From an uncultured Eubacterium sp. (GTDB lineage: Bacteria; Bacillota; Clostridia; Oscillospirales; Acutalibacteraceae): a DNA stretch of 64,000 nucleotides. Below the pieces are notes generated by a model. That model was not told where the DNA came from. It saw only the letters and a list, made by a program, of their open reading frames with translations, and did no database searches. The position numbers and the translations under genes were made by a program. Positions within the stretch are counted from its first letter, which is position 1. Each line of letters opens with the position of its first letter. The stretch covers positions 62,001 through 126,000 of the forward strand of contig CALWHV010000014.1 of the NCBI GenBank assembly GCA_944380545.1, read 5' to 3'. Of the stretch, positions 1 through 8,819 are shown in pieces.

Positions 1-3000
1 CACTGCTTCTTGCGGTAGTGATGGTGGCCACAAGCGCACCGTTTGTGGCTTCGGCTCAAACCGCGACTATAAGTGACGAGATCAATTATCTCTTCGCTTA
101 TTTCACGGGGGATGACAGCGAGCAGGTCCGCCTTGCTGTTTCCGACGACGGCTACAATTTTGAGGCGCTCAACGGTAATAACCCAGTGCTTGACGCAACG
201 CTTGCAAGCAATCAGGTCGGCGTGGATATTTTCCCTGCCGACAGTCAGCTTGGCATTGCGCCGTCCGGCAGCGCCCGCGACCCTTACATTGTTAAGGACA
301 AAACCGGCGAAGGCTACTATATCCTTGCCACGGACCTTAGCGCACCGGCTCAGGCATACAGAAATTCAAAGATGCTTGTTTGGCATATAACGGACCTCAG
401 CCAGGCAGATAAGGTTAAGCCCTGGGCTATCGAAACCCGCCAGTGGTTCCCGAATAACTACGGCGGAAGCGGCGATCAGGGCACCGATACAGCCGGCGTT
501 GCCTGCCCGGATTTCTATGCCTGGGCTCCCGGCGCTATCTGGGATGCGGATAAAGAGATGTACCTTCTGTATTGGTCCGCCGGCAGAAGCGGCGACCCCC
601 GCAACGCCTATGATACAGGAAATAATAGCAACTACCAAACGATGGGCATCTACGGCTGCTACACCAAGGATTTCAAAACCTTCTATCTTGCGGACGGTGT
701 AACGGAGCTTAAAGCGGGCAGCTATCCGATTCTTATGTATAACCCGAGAAATTACGAGGCTATCGACGCTGAGATCGTTGAGCATAACGGCACATATTAT
801 ATGTGGCATAAAAACGAGGACAACGGCTCCGGCGACGATACCAAATATCTTGTTCTTGCCTCCGATACCGAGATCACCGGCGGTGAAGACGGCTATGATT
901 GGGTTAAAGATTTCGTGGACAAAGATAATCCCAACTATCACGAGGGTCCGTTCGTTTATCAGCTGCCTAACGGCACCTATGTGCTTATGGCGGACTGGTA
1001 TAAAAACGACTATCCTAACGCGGAGTTCATCGCATACACCGGCTCAACTCCCGCCGATGTTCAAAACAACAGGGTTTCAAACCAGATGATGATAAATTAT
1101 CTGAAGCCGCGCCACGGTAAGGTAACTCAGATAACCGCCGCGGAATATGACACGCTTGTTCAGACCTACGGAAAGGTTACTTACGACGGCAGAAACTATT
1201 TCGGCGCTGCTGACGATATAAACAAGGACACGCTTGTTGCCCGCTATTTTGTTAACGATGATATTTATACGGACGCAACAGGCCACGGCTTCGATCTTAG
1301 CGGCAGTCTTGCGGTCAACTATGATGCCGACGCCGAAATAACCTACGCCGATTTCAACGGTCAGGGCGTTGCAAACAATCCCGGCGGCGGCAATTACGCC
1401 ACCCGCGATATGAGCGATATGGTTACCGAGCTTACGGAAAGAGCCGGCTTCACGATAAGCTTCTACGCTCAGTCCGATAACAGCTCGTCTTCGGATAACC
1501 GCCGTCTGTTTGAGCTTTCTACCTTTGACCACGGTCAATGGACGGAGCTTGAGCAGCACGGTTATATAGTAAACTATTCCGCTGCGGATATTTTTGAAAC
1601 CAAATTCGGAACGGCTGACCCGCTAAAAACGGCAAGCTCCGTTCCCGTTCCGAGTGATAAGTGGGATCTGTACACCATCACAGTCAGTGAGAACTTCCTT
1701 ACGCTGAGTGTTAACGGCGCAGTTCGCCGCAATACTCCCATATATCAAAACGGCCTTTCAGATGATGTTTTCAACGGCCTTAAAACCGGTAATCTTAATA
1801 TCGGTATTTCCTCCTGGGATAATGATAAGCTTTTTGACGGCCGTATCCACGATTTCCGTATCTATAACAGAGCTCTCAGCAACGATGAGGTTCAGGCTTC
1901 TCTTGACCTTCTCAAGAATCCGGATCAGGCCGGCGTTGAGCTTCCCACCATTACGGACGGCAGAATTTATTACGACCCGATGGAGGATACCGAGATCGGC
2001 GGCGTAACATATAATAAGTATGCTCAGTCTGAGGAAACCACTGATTTCGGCACCGTGCTTAATACTGGCGGCTCCACCGTTACTGCAAATAAGGAATACG
2101 CCGGCGCTGCAAGCGAAAACGGCTACACGCTCGGCTTCTGGGTAAATCCCGGCGCTCAGCTTGATAATGCAAACATATTTAATATGAACTGCTCCGGCAC
2201 GGATTTCTCGGTTGCGGAAAACGGCGTTCTTATTTACGGCGGCGCGTCCGTATCCGGAATCTTCGGCAGCAGCGGCCTTTCCGCCGATTCCTGGCAGTAT
2301 GTAATGCTTCAGATAATACCGAACGGTAATTATGAAACCATAAACACCTTTATCAACGGCGAGTTTATCTCAACCGTTGATACCTACAGAAGTATGGAAC
2401 ACCAAGGCGTTACGGGTGATAATTCCGTTGCGGATTTCCTTGCAAAAAACGGCACCGTTGCATACGGCGGCGCAAACTGCCTGATAGACGATTTTGCCGT
2501 TTATTCAAATGTTTATGCGGCTCAGGATGTTTTCCGTGAAAACTCCATCGCCCATTCGGAGACTCTGCTTGATTCAGCTATTGAAAGCTATCTTCAAAAG
2601 ATGAAGGGAATAGTGGACCAAAGCAGCCCCTATTACGGCAAGGCGTTTACAAATATGGAGGCGGCTTATGATGCCTATAATGCTGCCTGCCGTTACAGAG
2701 ACGCAGTTAATAAAGGCGCCGCCGAGGGCAAGGCTGAGGAATATGCGGACGCCTATGCAAATCTTGTTGCGGCAACCAATGCAATGCAAAGCTACACCAA
2801 GCCGCAAACAAAGCAGGGCTTGACGCCGTCCGAAACCCAGGCAAGCGCAACCGTTTCGGCTGATTACACAAAGAATATGCTTTCAGGCGTTAACCTCACC
2901 GCCACGCACGAGCTTGTCGGCGGTACGCAAGACAATTCAAATGCAGCTGTTTACAGCGGCTCATTTGTTTGGCTGTATACCGGAATTGACGGCGATACTA

Positions 3001-6000
3001 TGACCGCCCCCATCAACGGCGGTGTTTACAGTAATAAAGGCTGGCCTGTTAGTGATACTTATTCTGCTCGTTCGATTTATCCGAATAACAGCGATTTTAG
3101 CTTTGTTGGAAACTGGAGAGCTTCAAGAGACACATCTGTTGCCGATGCAACGCATCATCCGGAGTGGATATACGACACATGGCAGACACTTCCGAATCCG
3201 GGAGAGATGGGCTCAACAACTGATTCTTCAACAGGTATAGATTTAGTATGGGGCGGTGCTTTTGGAGCTGTAAACGGATATCAATTAAAATGGTGTAATG
3301 CTTCAAATGTGCTGACCTGGAATGCCGGCGCCTCCAAGTTCACAACCAACGGCTCCCTCACCGATTATTACTGCTCAAGCGACCCTGATTACTATCATAT
3401 TTCACGAAAAGGCAACAGTGACAGAACGAATGAAATCAATATGTCCGAGCCGATCTATGTAATCAATTTCAGCCGCGTAAATCAGGCGCTGACTGATTCC
3501 GATCGCCTTCAAAAGCTTGCAAATATTGATGATTACACTCCTGAATCGGCAGCCGCTCTGCTTGAGGCGTATGACTTGCTTACATCCCAGGATTATCTGT
3601 TCAACAGCGTAAGCCTGGCAAGCGTGGAAAACCTTGCAACTCAGCTTCAAACAAAGGTCAACGACCTTGAGGGCATAGACCTTGAGGCTCTTGAACCGTT
3701 TGCTGACACCACAGAGCTTGAGCAGGCTCGTGAAGAGCAAACTCCGTTCTTTAAAAGCGTTGTAGTTGATGAAACGGGCGCGCAGGTTCCCGAATCCTCT
3801 CCCGCAGAGTATTACACTGATTCAAGCTGGCTTTCTTATGAAAACGCTTATAACGCGCTGATAGATTATTACACCGGCCTTAACCCGTATGGTACGGACT
3901 ATCAGTACGCAACCAGCGAAGAGCAGCTTGCCACTCTTGTAAACAACCTTAATAACTCCCGCGTTCACCTTGTTGTAAGGGCGGATTATACCCCGGCTGT
4001 AACAGTAACGGCGGACGAATCCGATGAAACCGCTGAATATAATCTGGGCAACGGCACCGATTACACGAATCAGCGCTACACCATCGGCACCTGGAACGCC
4101 TTTACCGCAAATTACGAGGAAGCTGAGTATTGGGCTGACAGCCCCGACCAGTACAAGGTCAACACTCCCAAAAACGCTATTGATTTTGCTAAATACGGCG
4201 AGGTTTCCGGCAAAACCGAAAATCAGTTCCCGTATGTCGGCGTAAATGTTGATGAAAACGGCGCGATTTCGATTGTTGACGATCCCTCCGAGATCACGAA
4301 TAAAACCGTTTATATTCACTTCAAGTCACTTGGTCTTGACGGCTTCTACGACACGGCTGACAGCGACGCTCCGTCTCAGTTTGAAACCGGCCAGTACATC
4401 AAGTATAACGGTTCGATGATCAATCTTAACGGCTGCAGGTTTGCTCCGAACTCCGATGTTCTGAGCCAGCTTTCACCGTATCAGAGCGATATCAATGATT
4501 ATTCGCAGGCAACGGTTAACAGCTGTTACGAGCTTGCGGCAGTTGCCGACTACACCGTTTACGACGCTGCTACAGACCTGCTCAATTACCAGGATCTCGG
4601 CGCGTTTGCTGATGCTGGGGCTAAGGACGCTGTGTTCGGCATCCTTGACGAGCAGGGTATCAAGTACGGCGACAAGACATATTCCACCGGCGTTTCTGCT
4701 TCTGATTCGGAAACCGTGAACACCGCCGAATATGTTGCCGGCTCTGAGGAAAAGGCGTATGTAGTTTCCGGCGGCGCTGTTTGGAGGGATTACTCCGCAG
4801 ACGGCCAGACCACGCTTGACGCTAACACTCAGAATGTTCTTGAAACTCTTGAGCAGGTAAATACCGATGTAACCGGCGAATTGCGCAAGACGGTTACCGT
4901 TAATTACAGCTTTAAATCGTCGGACGGCGCAGATATCGAATCCGGTTCTGAAGAATGGTTCTACGGCGACGGTTTCACCCTTACCGCTCCCGAAAGCTAT
5001 CATGTTTACAGATGGGAAGTAACCGATCTGGCTAATAACAAAACTATGGTTCTTCCCGCTGCCGACAGCTACTATGCTCAGCTCACGGGCGATGTTTCAA
5101 TAACCGCTTATTGCTCAATGGAACAGACCGAGGGCACGGTTGTTAAGATTCAGAACCAGTACGGCAACGAGATCCAGCAGTATGTTCTTGCCGAAGGACA
5201 GCAGGTTTCCGTTGGCGTAAGGTCATATACCGTAGCTGATGAGACGATAGAGCTTGTTGATCCTCCGTTCTATGCCTTCACAGGCTGGAGCGTAAACGGC
5301 ACGGTCTATGACGCAGCGCAGCTTCCGCAGAATATCGATCTTTCATCCGCAAAGGACGGCGTTATCACTCTTCGCCCGATGTATGAGGTTGCCAGCGGTC
5401 AGTATACCGTAACGGTTGACGGCCTCACGGTTGCCGGCATTTCCGAAACGAACCCCGGCGTTCAATATGTTGGCGTTTATGATGATTCCGTAACACTGTT
5501 CCCCGAGGAGGGCGCATACGGTATTGCCGCTAAGATAGGCGACAGCTATTATGCAGTTTCCTACGGCGATACGCCTTACTCGTTCTTCCTTATCAATGAT
5601 GTTGCGCTTTATGCAATAACCGATAACGGAGACGGCACATTCGCAATCGGCGATGATACCGTAGACGGCGATACGGCTGTTAAGCTTGCCAAGAAGCTTC
5701 CGTTTGCGTATGCAGTAGGAAACACCGAGGCTGCAGCCGGCAAGTTCACCGCATACGGCGCAACCACCGCGTATGTTGACGAGGGCGTTGTAAGCGAGGT
5801 CGGCATCATCTTCACAAGAAATGCCGATATCGGTACGGATGCCGAAAGCTTTGTTATCGGCGCAGACGGCGTAACAACCGCTCCCGCCAAGAACCAGCTC
5901 GACACAATGCAGTACGGCGTAAGAGTTTCAACTGCCGACGGTTCAGTTGTTTACGCTAGACCGTATGTTAAGTACACCTACACCACCGAAAATGTAAGCA

Positions 6001-6077
6001 GTGAAAACGGCTCAACTGTTAATGATAGCACCGTTATCCAAACCATTGAGTACGGCAACATTGTTTCATCCAACTAA
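1..6077 (+). CDS. Giant secreted GH43-like multidomain protein, 5' partial
   Basis: The reading frame is open from base 3, and the residues before the first possible GTG (18) are hydrophobic (LLLAV), so the window cuts inside a signal peptide and the real start lies upstream. Likely cleavage follows VASA, near residue 13 counted from GTG 18. Residues 24-390 look like a five-bladed GH43-type glycosidase: RDPY (87-90) carries the expected catalytic-base Asp, EAIDAE (247-252) the helper Asp, and HEGPF (308-312) the acid Glu. Two LamG/concanavalin-like domains follow (about 404-640 and 650-850), then helical FIVAR-like spacers, Trp/Tyr-rich regions of unknown fold and InlB-repeat-like beta modules near the C-terminus. 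I see no LPXTG, dockerin or SLH anchor. The substrate is unknown; arabinose- or galactose-containing glycans are a guess from the family. The next gene is a 38-aa peptide 14 bp downstream. Confidence 0.85.
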   Translation, partial: LLLAVVMVATSAPFVASAQTATISDEINYLFAYFTGDDSEQVRLAVSDDGYNFEALNGNNPVLDATLASNQVGVDIFPADSQLGIAPSGSARDPYIVKDKTGEGYYILATDLSAPAQAYRNSKMLVWHITDLSQADKVKPWAIETRQWFPNNYGGSGDQGTDTAGVACPDFYAWAPGAIWDADKEMYLLYWSAGRSGDPRNAYDTGNNSNYQTMGIYGCYTKDFKTFYLADGVTELKAGSYPILMYNPRNYEAIDAEIVEHNGTYYMWHKNEDNGSGDDTKYLVLASDTEITGGEDGYDWVKDFVDKDNPNYHEGPFVYQLPNGTYVLMADWYKNDYPNAEFIAYTGSTPADVQNNRVSNQMMINYLKPRHGKVTQITAAEYDTLVQTYGKVTYDGRNYFGAADDINKDTLVARYFVNDDIYTDATGHGFDLSGSLAVNYDADAEITYADFNGQGVANNPGGGNYATRDMSDMVTELTERAGFTISFYAQSDNSSSSDNRRLFELSTFDHGQWTELEQHGYIVNYSAADIFETKFGTADPLKTASSVPVPSDKWDLYTITVSENFLTLSVNGAVRRNTPIYQNGLSDDVFNGLKTGNLNIGISSWDNDKLFDGRIHDFRIYNRALSNDEVQASLDLLKNPDQAGVELPTITDGRIYYDPMEDTEIGGVTYNKYAQSEETTDFGTVLNTGGSTVTANKEYAGAASENGYTLGFWVNPGAQLDNANIFNMNCSGTDFSVAENGVLIYGGASVSGIFGSSGLSADSWQYVMLQIIPNGNYETINTFINGEFISTVDTYRSMEHQGVTGDNSVADFLAKNGTVAYGGANCLIDDFAVYSNVYAAQDVFRENSIAHSETLLDSAIESYLQKMKGIVDQSSPYYGKAFTNMEAAYDAYNAACRYRDAVNKGAAEGKAEEYADAYANLVAATNAMQSYTKPQTKQGLTPSETQASATVSADYTKNMLSGVNLTATHELVGGTQDNSNAAVYSGSFVWLYTGIDGDTMTAPINGGVYSNKGWPVSDTYSARSIYPNNSDFSFVGNWRASRDTSVADATHHPEWIYDTWQTLPNPGEMGSTTDSSTGIDLVWGGAFGAVNGYQLKWCNASNVLTWNAGASKFTTNGSLTDYYCSSDPDYYHISRKGNSDRTNEINMSEPIYVINFSRVNQALTDSDRLQKLANIDDYTPESAAALLEAYDLLTSQDYLFNSVSLASVENLATQLQTKVNDLEGIDLEALEPFADTTELEQAREEQTPFFKSVVVDETGAQVPESSPAEYYTDSSWLSYENAYNALIDYYTGLNPYGTDYQYATSEEQLATLVNNLNNSRVHLVVRADYTPAVTVTADESDETAEYNLGNGTDYTNQRYTIGTWNAFTANYEEAEYWADSPDQYKVNTPKNAIDFAKYGEVSGKTENQFPYVGVNVDENGAISIVDDPSEITNKTVYIHFKSLGLDGFYDTADSDAPSQFETGQYIKYNGSMINLNGCRFAPNSDVLSQLSPYQSDINDYSQATVNSCYELAAVADYTVYDAATDLLNYQDLGAFADAGAKDAVFGILDEQGIKYGDKTYSTGVSASDSETVNTAEYVAGSEEKAYVVSGGAVWRDYSADGQTTLDANTQNVLETLEQVNTDVTGELRKTVTVNYSFKSSDGADIESGSEEWFYGDGFTLTAPESYHVYRWEVTDLANNKTMVLPAADSYYAQLTGDVSITAYCSMEQTEGTVVKIQNQYGNEIQQYVLAEGQQVSVGVRSYTVADETIELVDPPFYAFTGWSVNGTVYDAAQLPQNIDLSSAKDGVITLRPMYEVASGQYTVTVDGLTVAGISETNPGVQYVGVYDDSVTLFPEEGAYGIAAKIGDSYYAVSYGDTPYSFFLINDVALYAITDNGDGTFAIGDDTVDGDTAVKLAKKLPFAYAVGNTEAAAGKFTAYGATTAYVDEGVVSEVGIIFTRNADIGTDAESFVIGADGVTTAPAKNQLDTMQYGVRVSTADGSVVYARPYVKYTYTTENVSSENGSTVNDSTVIQTIEYGNIVSSN

Positions 6078-6091
6078 AGGAGGATATTGCT

Positions 6092-6208
6092 ATGAAGAAA
6101 TTATATGAATCCCCTTTGTTTGAGGTGGAAAAGTTTACCGTTGACAGCGATATACTTACCGACAGCGGTATCAACGAAGGCGTTGAAGAATACGGATTGG
6201 AATTTTAA
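6092..6208 (+). CDS. 38-aa peptide of unknown function downstream of the giant secreted protein
   Basis: This short ORF has a strong ribosome-binding site (AAAGGAGG) before ATG 6092 and starts 14 bp after the stop of the giant protein, so the two are probably cotranscribed; a good terminator follows 18 bp after its stop. It begins MKKLYESPLFEVEKF and continues with an acidic segment containing DSDILTDSG. The pattern Y-x-x-P-x-F-E-V-x-x-F followed by D-I-L-T resembles, from memory, short unannotated peptides common in gut Clostridia. There is no signal peptide, membrane helix or Cys. It could be a peptide precursor, a chaperone-like partner of the upstream protein or a regulatory peptide; none is shown by the sequence. 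Confidence 0.65.
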   Translation: MKKLYESPLFEVEKFTVDSDILTDSGINEGVEEYGLEF

Positions 6209-6225
6209 TCACGATATTCAATCCT

Positions 6226-6257
6226 GCCCGGACGGATTTTCCGTCCGGGCTTTTCTT
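6226..6257 (+). terminator. Rho-independent terminator after the 38-aa peptide gene
   Basis: A perfect stem GCCCGGACGG / CCGTCCGGGC (6226-6235 with 6241-6250, extendable by one A-T pair) is followed by TTTTCTTT. It closes the unit made of the giant secreted protein and its peptide. Confidence 0.9.
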
Positions 6258-6352
6258 TGCCTTGATGTAAATAAACAGTTAATAATGTAAACAAACTGTT
6301 AACAAATCATTGACCTCATTTTTTATCTAATATATAATATCAAGCATCATAG

Positions 6353-6632
6353 CGTTGTTTCACCAAACGCCGCATAGGTCCGCAACCTGCGGACCGTTGA
6401 TAATCATTGTTTCGCCAATCAAAAACAATGTTGTTTCACCAAACGCCGCGTAGGGTCCGCAACCTGCGGACCGCTGATAATCATTGTTTCGTCAATCAAA
6501 AACAATGCCGTTTCACAAATCCCCGCGTAGGGTCCGCAACCTGCGGACCGTTAATACTCATTGTTTCGCCAATCAAAAACAATGTTGTTTCACAAATCCT
6601 CGCGTAGGGTCCGCAATCTGCGGACCGTTTAA
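6353..6632 (+). repeat. Four tandem copies of a 77-bp hairpin repeat
   Basis: The core GGTCCGCA-ACC-TGCGGACC begins at 6377, 6454, 6531 and 6608, an exact 77-bp period (copy 4 has ATC in the loop). Between cores is a second dyad, CATTGTTT ... AAACAATG, so each unit folds into two hairpins. Copies 1-3 are complete and differ by a few substitutions; copy 4 ends just after the first hairpin. No plausible protein is encoded: short frames through the block simply repeat the same residues. With neighbouring sequence it fills the 575-bp gap between 6209 and yicC. Confidence 0.9.
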
Positions 6633-6663
6633 AGGCGTATTTTCAGCGATTGCCCACTTCAAT

Positions 6664-6690
6664 CGGGCTGCTGATAGCAGCCCCTACGCG
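6664..6690 (-). repeat. Fifth, inverted hairpin with the same flanks but a different stem
   Basis: Read on the minus strand, this 27-nt element has the same outline as the tandem-repeat core: the flank CGCGTAGGG, a six-base stem, a three-base loop and the closing CCG. The inner stem is GCTGCT-ATC-AGCAGC instead of TCCGCA-ACC-TGCGGA. All six inner pairs differ yet remain complementary. It resembles REP-type palindromes kept for structure rather than sequence. Confidence 0.7.
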
Positions 6691-6783
6691 TTGTTGGAGC
6701 TGTCGTCTTTCGAGGCGCCGATTGACTGCAAAACTGTGAAAATAGCGCTTAACTCATAATGATCTTCAAAGGCAGGTGCTTTT

Positions 6784-7662
6784 ATGATTCGTTCAATGAC
6801 CGGCTTCGGCAGGGCTTCCGCTCAGGCTCAGGGCTATCTTATCAGCGTTGAGCTGCGCTCCGTAAATCATCGCTATTTTGATTTCAGCTGCCGCCTGCCG
6901 CGCCAGTACGGCTTTGCCGAGGAAAAGCTCAAGGCTTATGTAAATTCCCGCGTCGGCAGGGGAAAGATAGACTGCGCTTTAAGCATTGAAGCGCTTGACA
7001 CGCAGGACTGTGAGGTCTGCGTAAACCACACTCTCGCCGCCGCTTACGCCGCTGCGCTTTCACAGATAGCCGATGAATATTCGCTGCCGAACGACGCCAC
7101 CGCGTCAAAGCTAGCGCGCTTTCCAGATGTGCTTATCGTCAAAAAGGCTGATGCAAACGAAGATCTGCTCTGGTCGCTGATCCAGCCCGTTGCGCAGGAG
7201 GCTGTTGATAAATTCATCGCTATGCGTGAGCGCGAGGGCGAGCGTATGCGCAGCGATGTGCTTCAAAAGGCTCAAAGCGTTCTTGAAAGCGTTGAATTTA
7301 TCGAGGAACGCTCGCCACAGACCGTAAAGGAGTATAACGATAAGCTGAGGGAGCGCGTCAGCGAGCTTATAGGCGATGTTTCGCTCGACGAGGGCAGGAT
7401 CATCCAAGAAGTAGCAATATTTGCAGATAAGGTCGCCGTGGCGGAGGAGACGGTTCGCCTGCGCTCGCACATATCGCAGCTTCGCGATTTTCTTGAAAGC
7501 GACGAGCCCGTCGGCAGAAAGCTTGATTTCCTTGTGCAGGAGATGAACCGCGAGGCAAACACCATCGGCAGCAAGGCAAGCGATGTAGAGATAGCGCGGC
7601 GCGTTGTGGATATAAAGGCGGATATAGAAAAGATCCGCGAGCAGATTCAAAATATAGAATAA
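6784..7662 (+). CDS. yicC: YicC/YloC-family endoribonuclease
   Basis: The 292-aa product has the normal family length and opens with the hallmark MIRSMTGFGRA. The C-terminal third contains the conserved DUF1732 block, with GRKLDFLVQEMNREANTIGS near residues 244-263. Family members are RNA endonucleases with roles in RNA turnover and stationary-phase survival; this is known for YicC homologues and not visible here. An AGGCAGGTG ribosome-binding site precedes ATG 6784. It opens a long same-strand run and lies 9 bp before remA, an order (yicC-remA-gmk-rpoZ-priA) common in Bacillota. Confidence 0.93.
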   Translation: MIRSMTGFGRASAQAQGYLISVELRSVNHRYFDFSCRLPRQYGFAEEKLKAYVNSRVGRGKIDCALSIEALDTQDCEVCVNHTLAAAYAAALSQIADEYSLPNDATASKLARFPDVLIVKKADANEDLLWSLIQPVAQEAVDKFIAMREREGERMRSDVLQKAQSVLESVEFIEERSPQTVKEYNDKLRERVSELIGDVSLDEGRIIQEVAIFADKVAVAEETVRLRSHISQLRDFLESDEPVGRKLDFLVQEMNREANTIGSKASDVEIARRVVDIKADIEKIREQIQNIE

Positions 7663-7671
7663 GGTGCGTTT

Positions 7672-7920
7672 ATGGAATTTATCAATATCGGCTTCGGCAA
7701 TCTTGTTAATCCCGCGCGCGTTATTTCCGTCATCAGTCCTGATTCCGCTCCCGCAAAGCGTATGGTGCAGGAGGCAAAGGCAAACGGTATGCTGATAGAC
7801 GCCACGCAGGGCAGAAAGACCCACAGCGTCATCATAACTGATTCGGATAATATTATTTTGTCTTATCTTGATTTGCAGCAAATGGCGTCAAGATTCGGCT
7901 CAAAGGGGGGCGCGCAATGA
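7672..7920 (+). CDS. remA: RemA-family DNA-binding regulator (DUF370)
   Basis: The 82-aa protein matches RemA/DUF370: it begins MEFINIGFGNLVNPARVI and contains the conserved SAPAKRM and DATQGRKTHSVIITDS segments. In Bacillus RemA is a ring-forming DNA-binding protein that activates biofilm matrix and osmoprotection genes; whether it does so here is unknown. It lies between yicC and gmk, the usual place, and its stop overlaps the gmk start as ATGA, indicating translational coupling. Confidence 0.92.
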   Translation: MEFINIGFGNLVNPARVISVISPDSAPAKRMVQEAKANGMLIDATQGRKTHSVIITDSDNIILSYLDLQQMASRFGSKGGAQ

Positions 7921-8495
7921 AAAAAACGGGTATGATAGTTATTCTTTCCGCTCCAAGCGGCTGCGGCAAGGATACCGTCTTTCGCGAAATATCCAAAATA
8001 CGCGGCGATGTTTTTGCCTCTGTTTCCGCCACAACGCGTAAACCGCGGGACGGCGAGATAGACGGCGTGGATTACTTTTTTAAATCCGAGCAGGAATTTC
8101 AGCGTATGATAGACGAGGGCAGCTTCCTTGAATACGCCTGTTATAACGACTGCTTTTACGGCACTCCCGCAGCGCCTGCGCTTGCCGCGGTCAAAAAGGG
8201 CAAGATCTGCTTTCTTATCATAGAGCGCAAGGGCGCGCAGAAGGTTATGAAAAATTACCCCGATGCCGTTTCAATCTTTCTGCTCCCGCCCGATATGGCA
8301 ACGCTTGAGCACCGCCTAAAAAAGCGCAACACGGAAACGGACGAGGCTATTAAAAAACGCCTTAAAATAGCCGAGGAAGAGATCAATTCGGCTTCAAAAT
8401 TCAATTATGTTGTTGTTAACGACCGGCTTGAAAAAGCCGTTCGCGAGATAAACGACATTTTAGATTCAGAGCTTGAAAAGCGCAATACAAACTAA
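7917..8495 (+). CDS. gmk: Guanylate kinase
   Basis: It phosphorylates GMP to GDP in cytoplasmic purine nucleotide synthesis. The 192-aa protein has the P-loop APSGCGKDT near residues 11-19 (Asp replaces the more usual Gly or Ser after the Lys), the GMP-binding TTRKPRDGEIDGVDYFF segment near 40-56, and the lid-region KKRNTETDEAIKKRL. The length is typical. The start overlaps the remA stop, and rpoZ follows 12 bp later, the common gmk-rpoZ pairing. Confidence 0.96.
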   Translation: MKKTGMIVILSAPSGCGKDTVFREISKIRGDVFASVSATTRKPRDGEIDGVDYFFKSEQEFQRMIDEGSFLEYACYNDCFYGTPAAPALAAVKKGKICFLIIERKGAQKVMKNYPDAVSIFLLPPDMATLEHRLKKRNTETDEAIKKRLKIAEEEINSASKFNYVVVNDRLEKAVREINDILDSELEKRNTN

Positions 8496-8507
8496 GGAGA
8501 GATATTT

Positions 8508-8819
8508 ATGTTTAATCCCGATCTTAAAAAGCTTCTTAAAAGCTGCAACAGCAGATACAGCCTTGTTGTGGGCGTTGCAAGGCGCGCCCGCGATATAAGG
8601 GACGAGGCTATCGAAAACGAGGTAGTGCTTGACGATAAATGCGTTTCCCTTGCCATAAACGATGTTTACGACGGCAAATTCATTGTTGAAGAGCCGGAGG
8701 AGATACATCCCCGCGATGAGGAAAGCGCGTCCGAGCAAGCGCCTGCAGAGGAGGCTCCCGCCTCCGGCGAGGATAACGCAGCCGAGGACGCCGCAGCTGA
8801 TGAAGCAGAGGCTCAATGA
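8508..8819 (+). CDS. rpoZ: RNA polymerase omega subunit
   Basis: This small subunit helps assemble and stabilise beta-prime in RNA polymerase. The N-terminal 55 residues are recognisable as omega, with SRYSLVVGVARRARDI near 18-33. From about residue 60 the protein becomes an acidic, Ala/Glu/Asp-rich tail that looks disordered, as in many Clostridia. A ribosome-binding site (AAGGAGAG) lies upstream of ATG 8508. The stop overlaps priA as ATGA. Confidence 0.93.
   Translation: MFNPDLKKLLKSCNSRYSLVVGVARRARDIRDEAIENEVVLDDKCVSLAINDVYDGKFIVEEPEEIHPRDEESASEQAPAEEAPASGEDNAAEDAAADEAEAQ

Noticed and set aside
73..390. Overlapping frames inside the giant protein gene, both strands
   Set aside because: All are shadows: they lack ribosome-binding sites, and their products have skewed composition without motifs.
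6353..6632. CRISPR array
   Set aside because: The units are tandem and nearly identical along their whole 77 bp, without variable spacers, and no cas genes are in the window.
6105..6759. Several open frames through the 77-bp repeat
   Set aside because: They arise because the repeat has few stops. Residues simply repeat, no ribosome-binding site precedes them, and the hairpins explain the sequence better.
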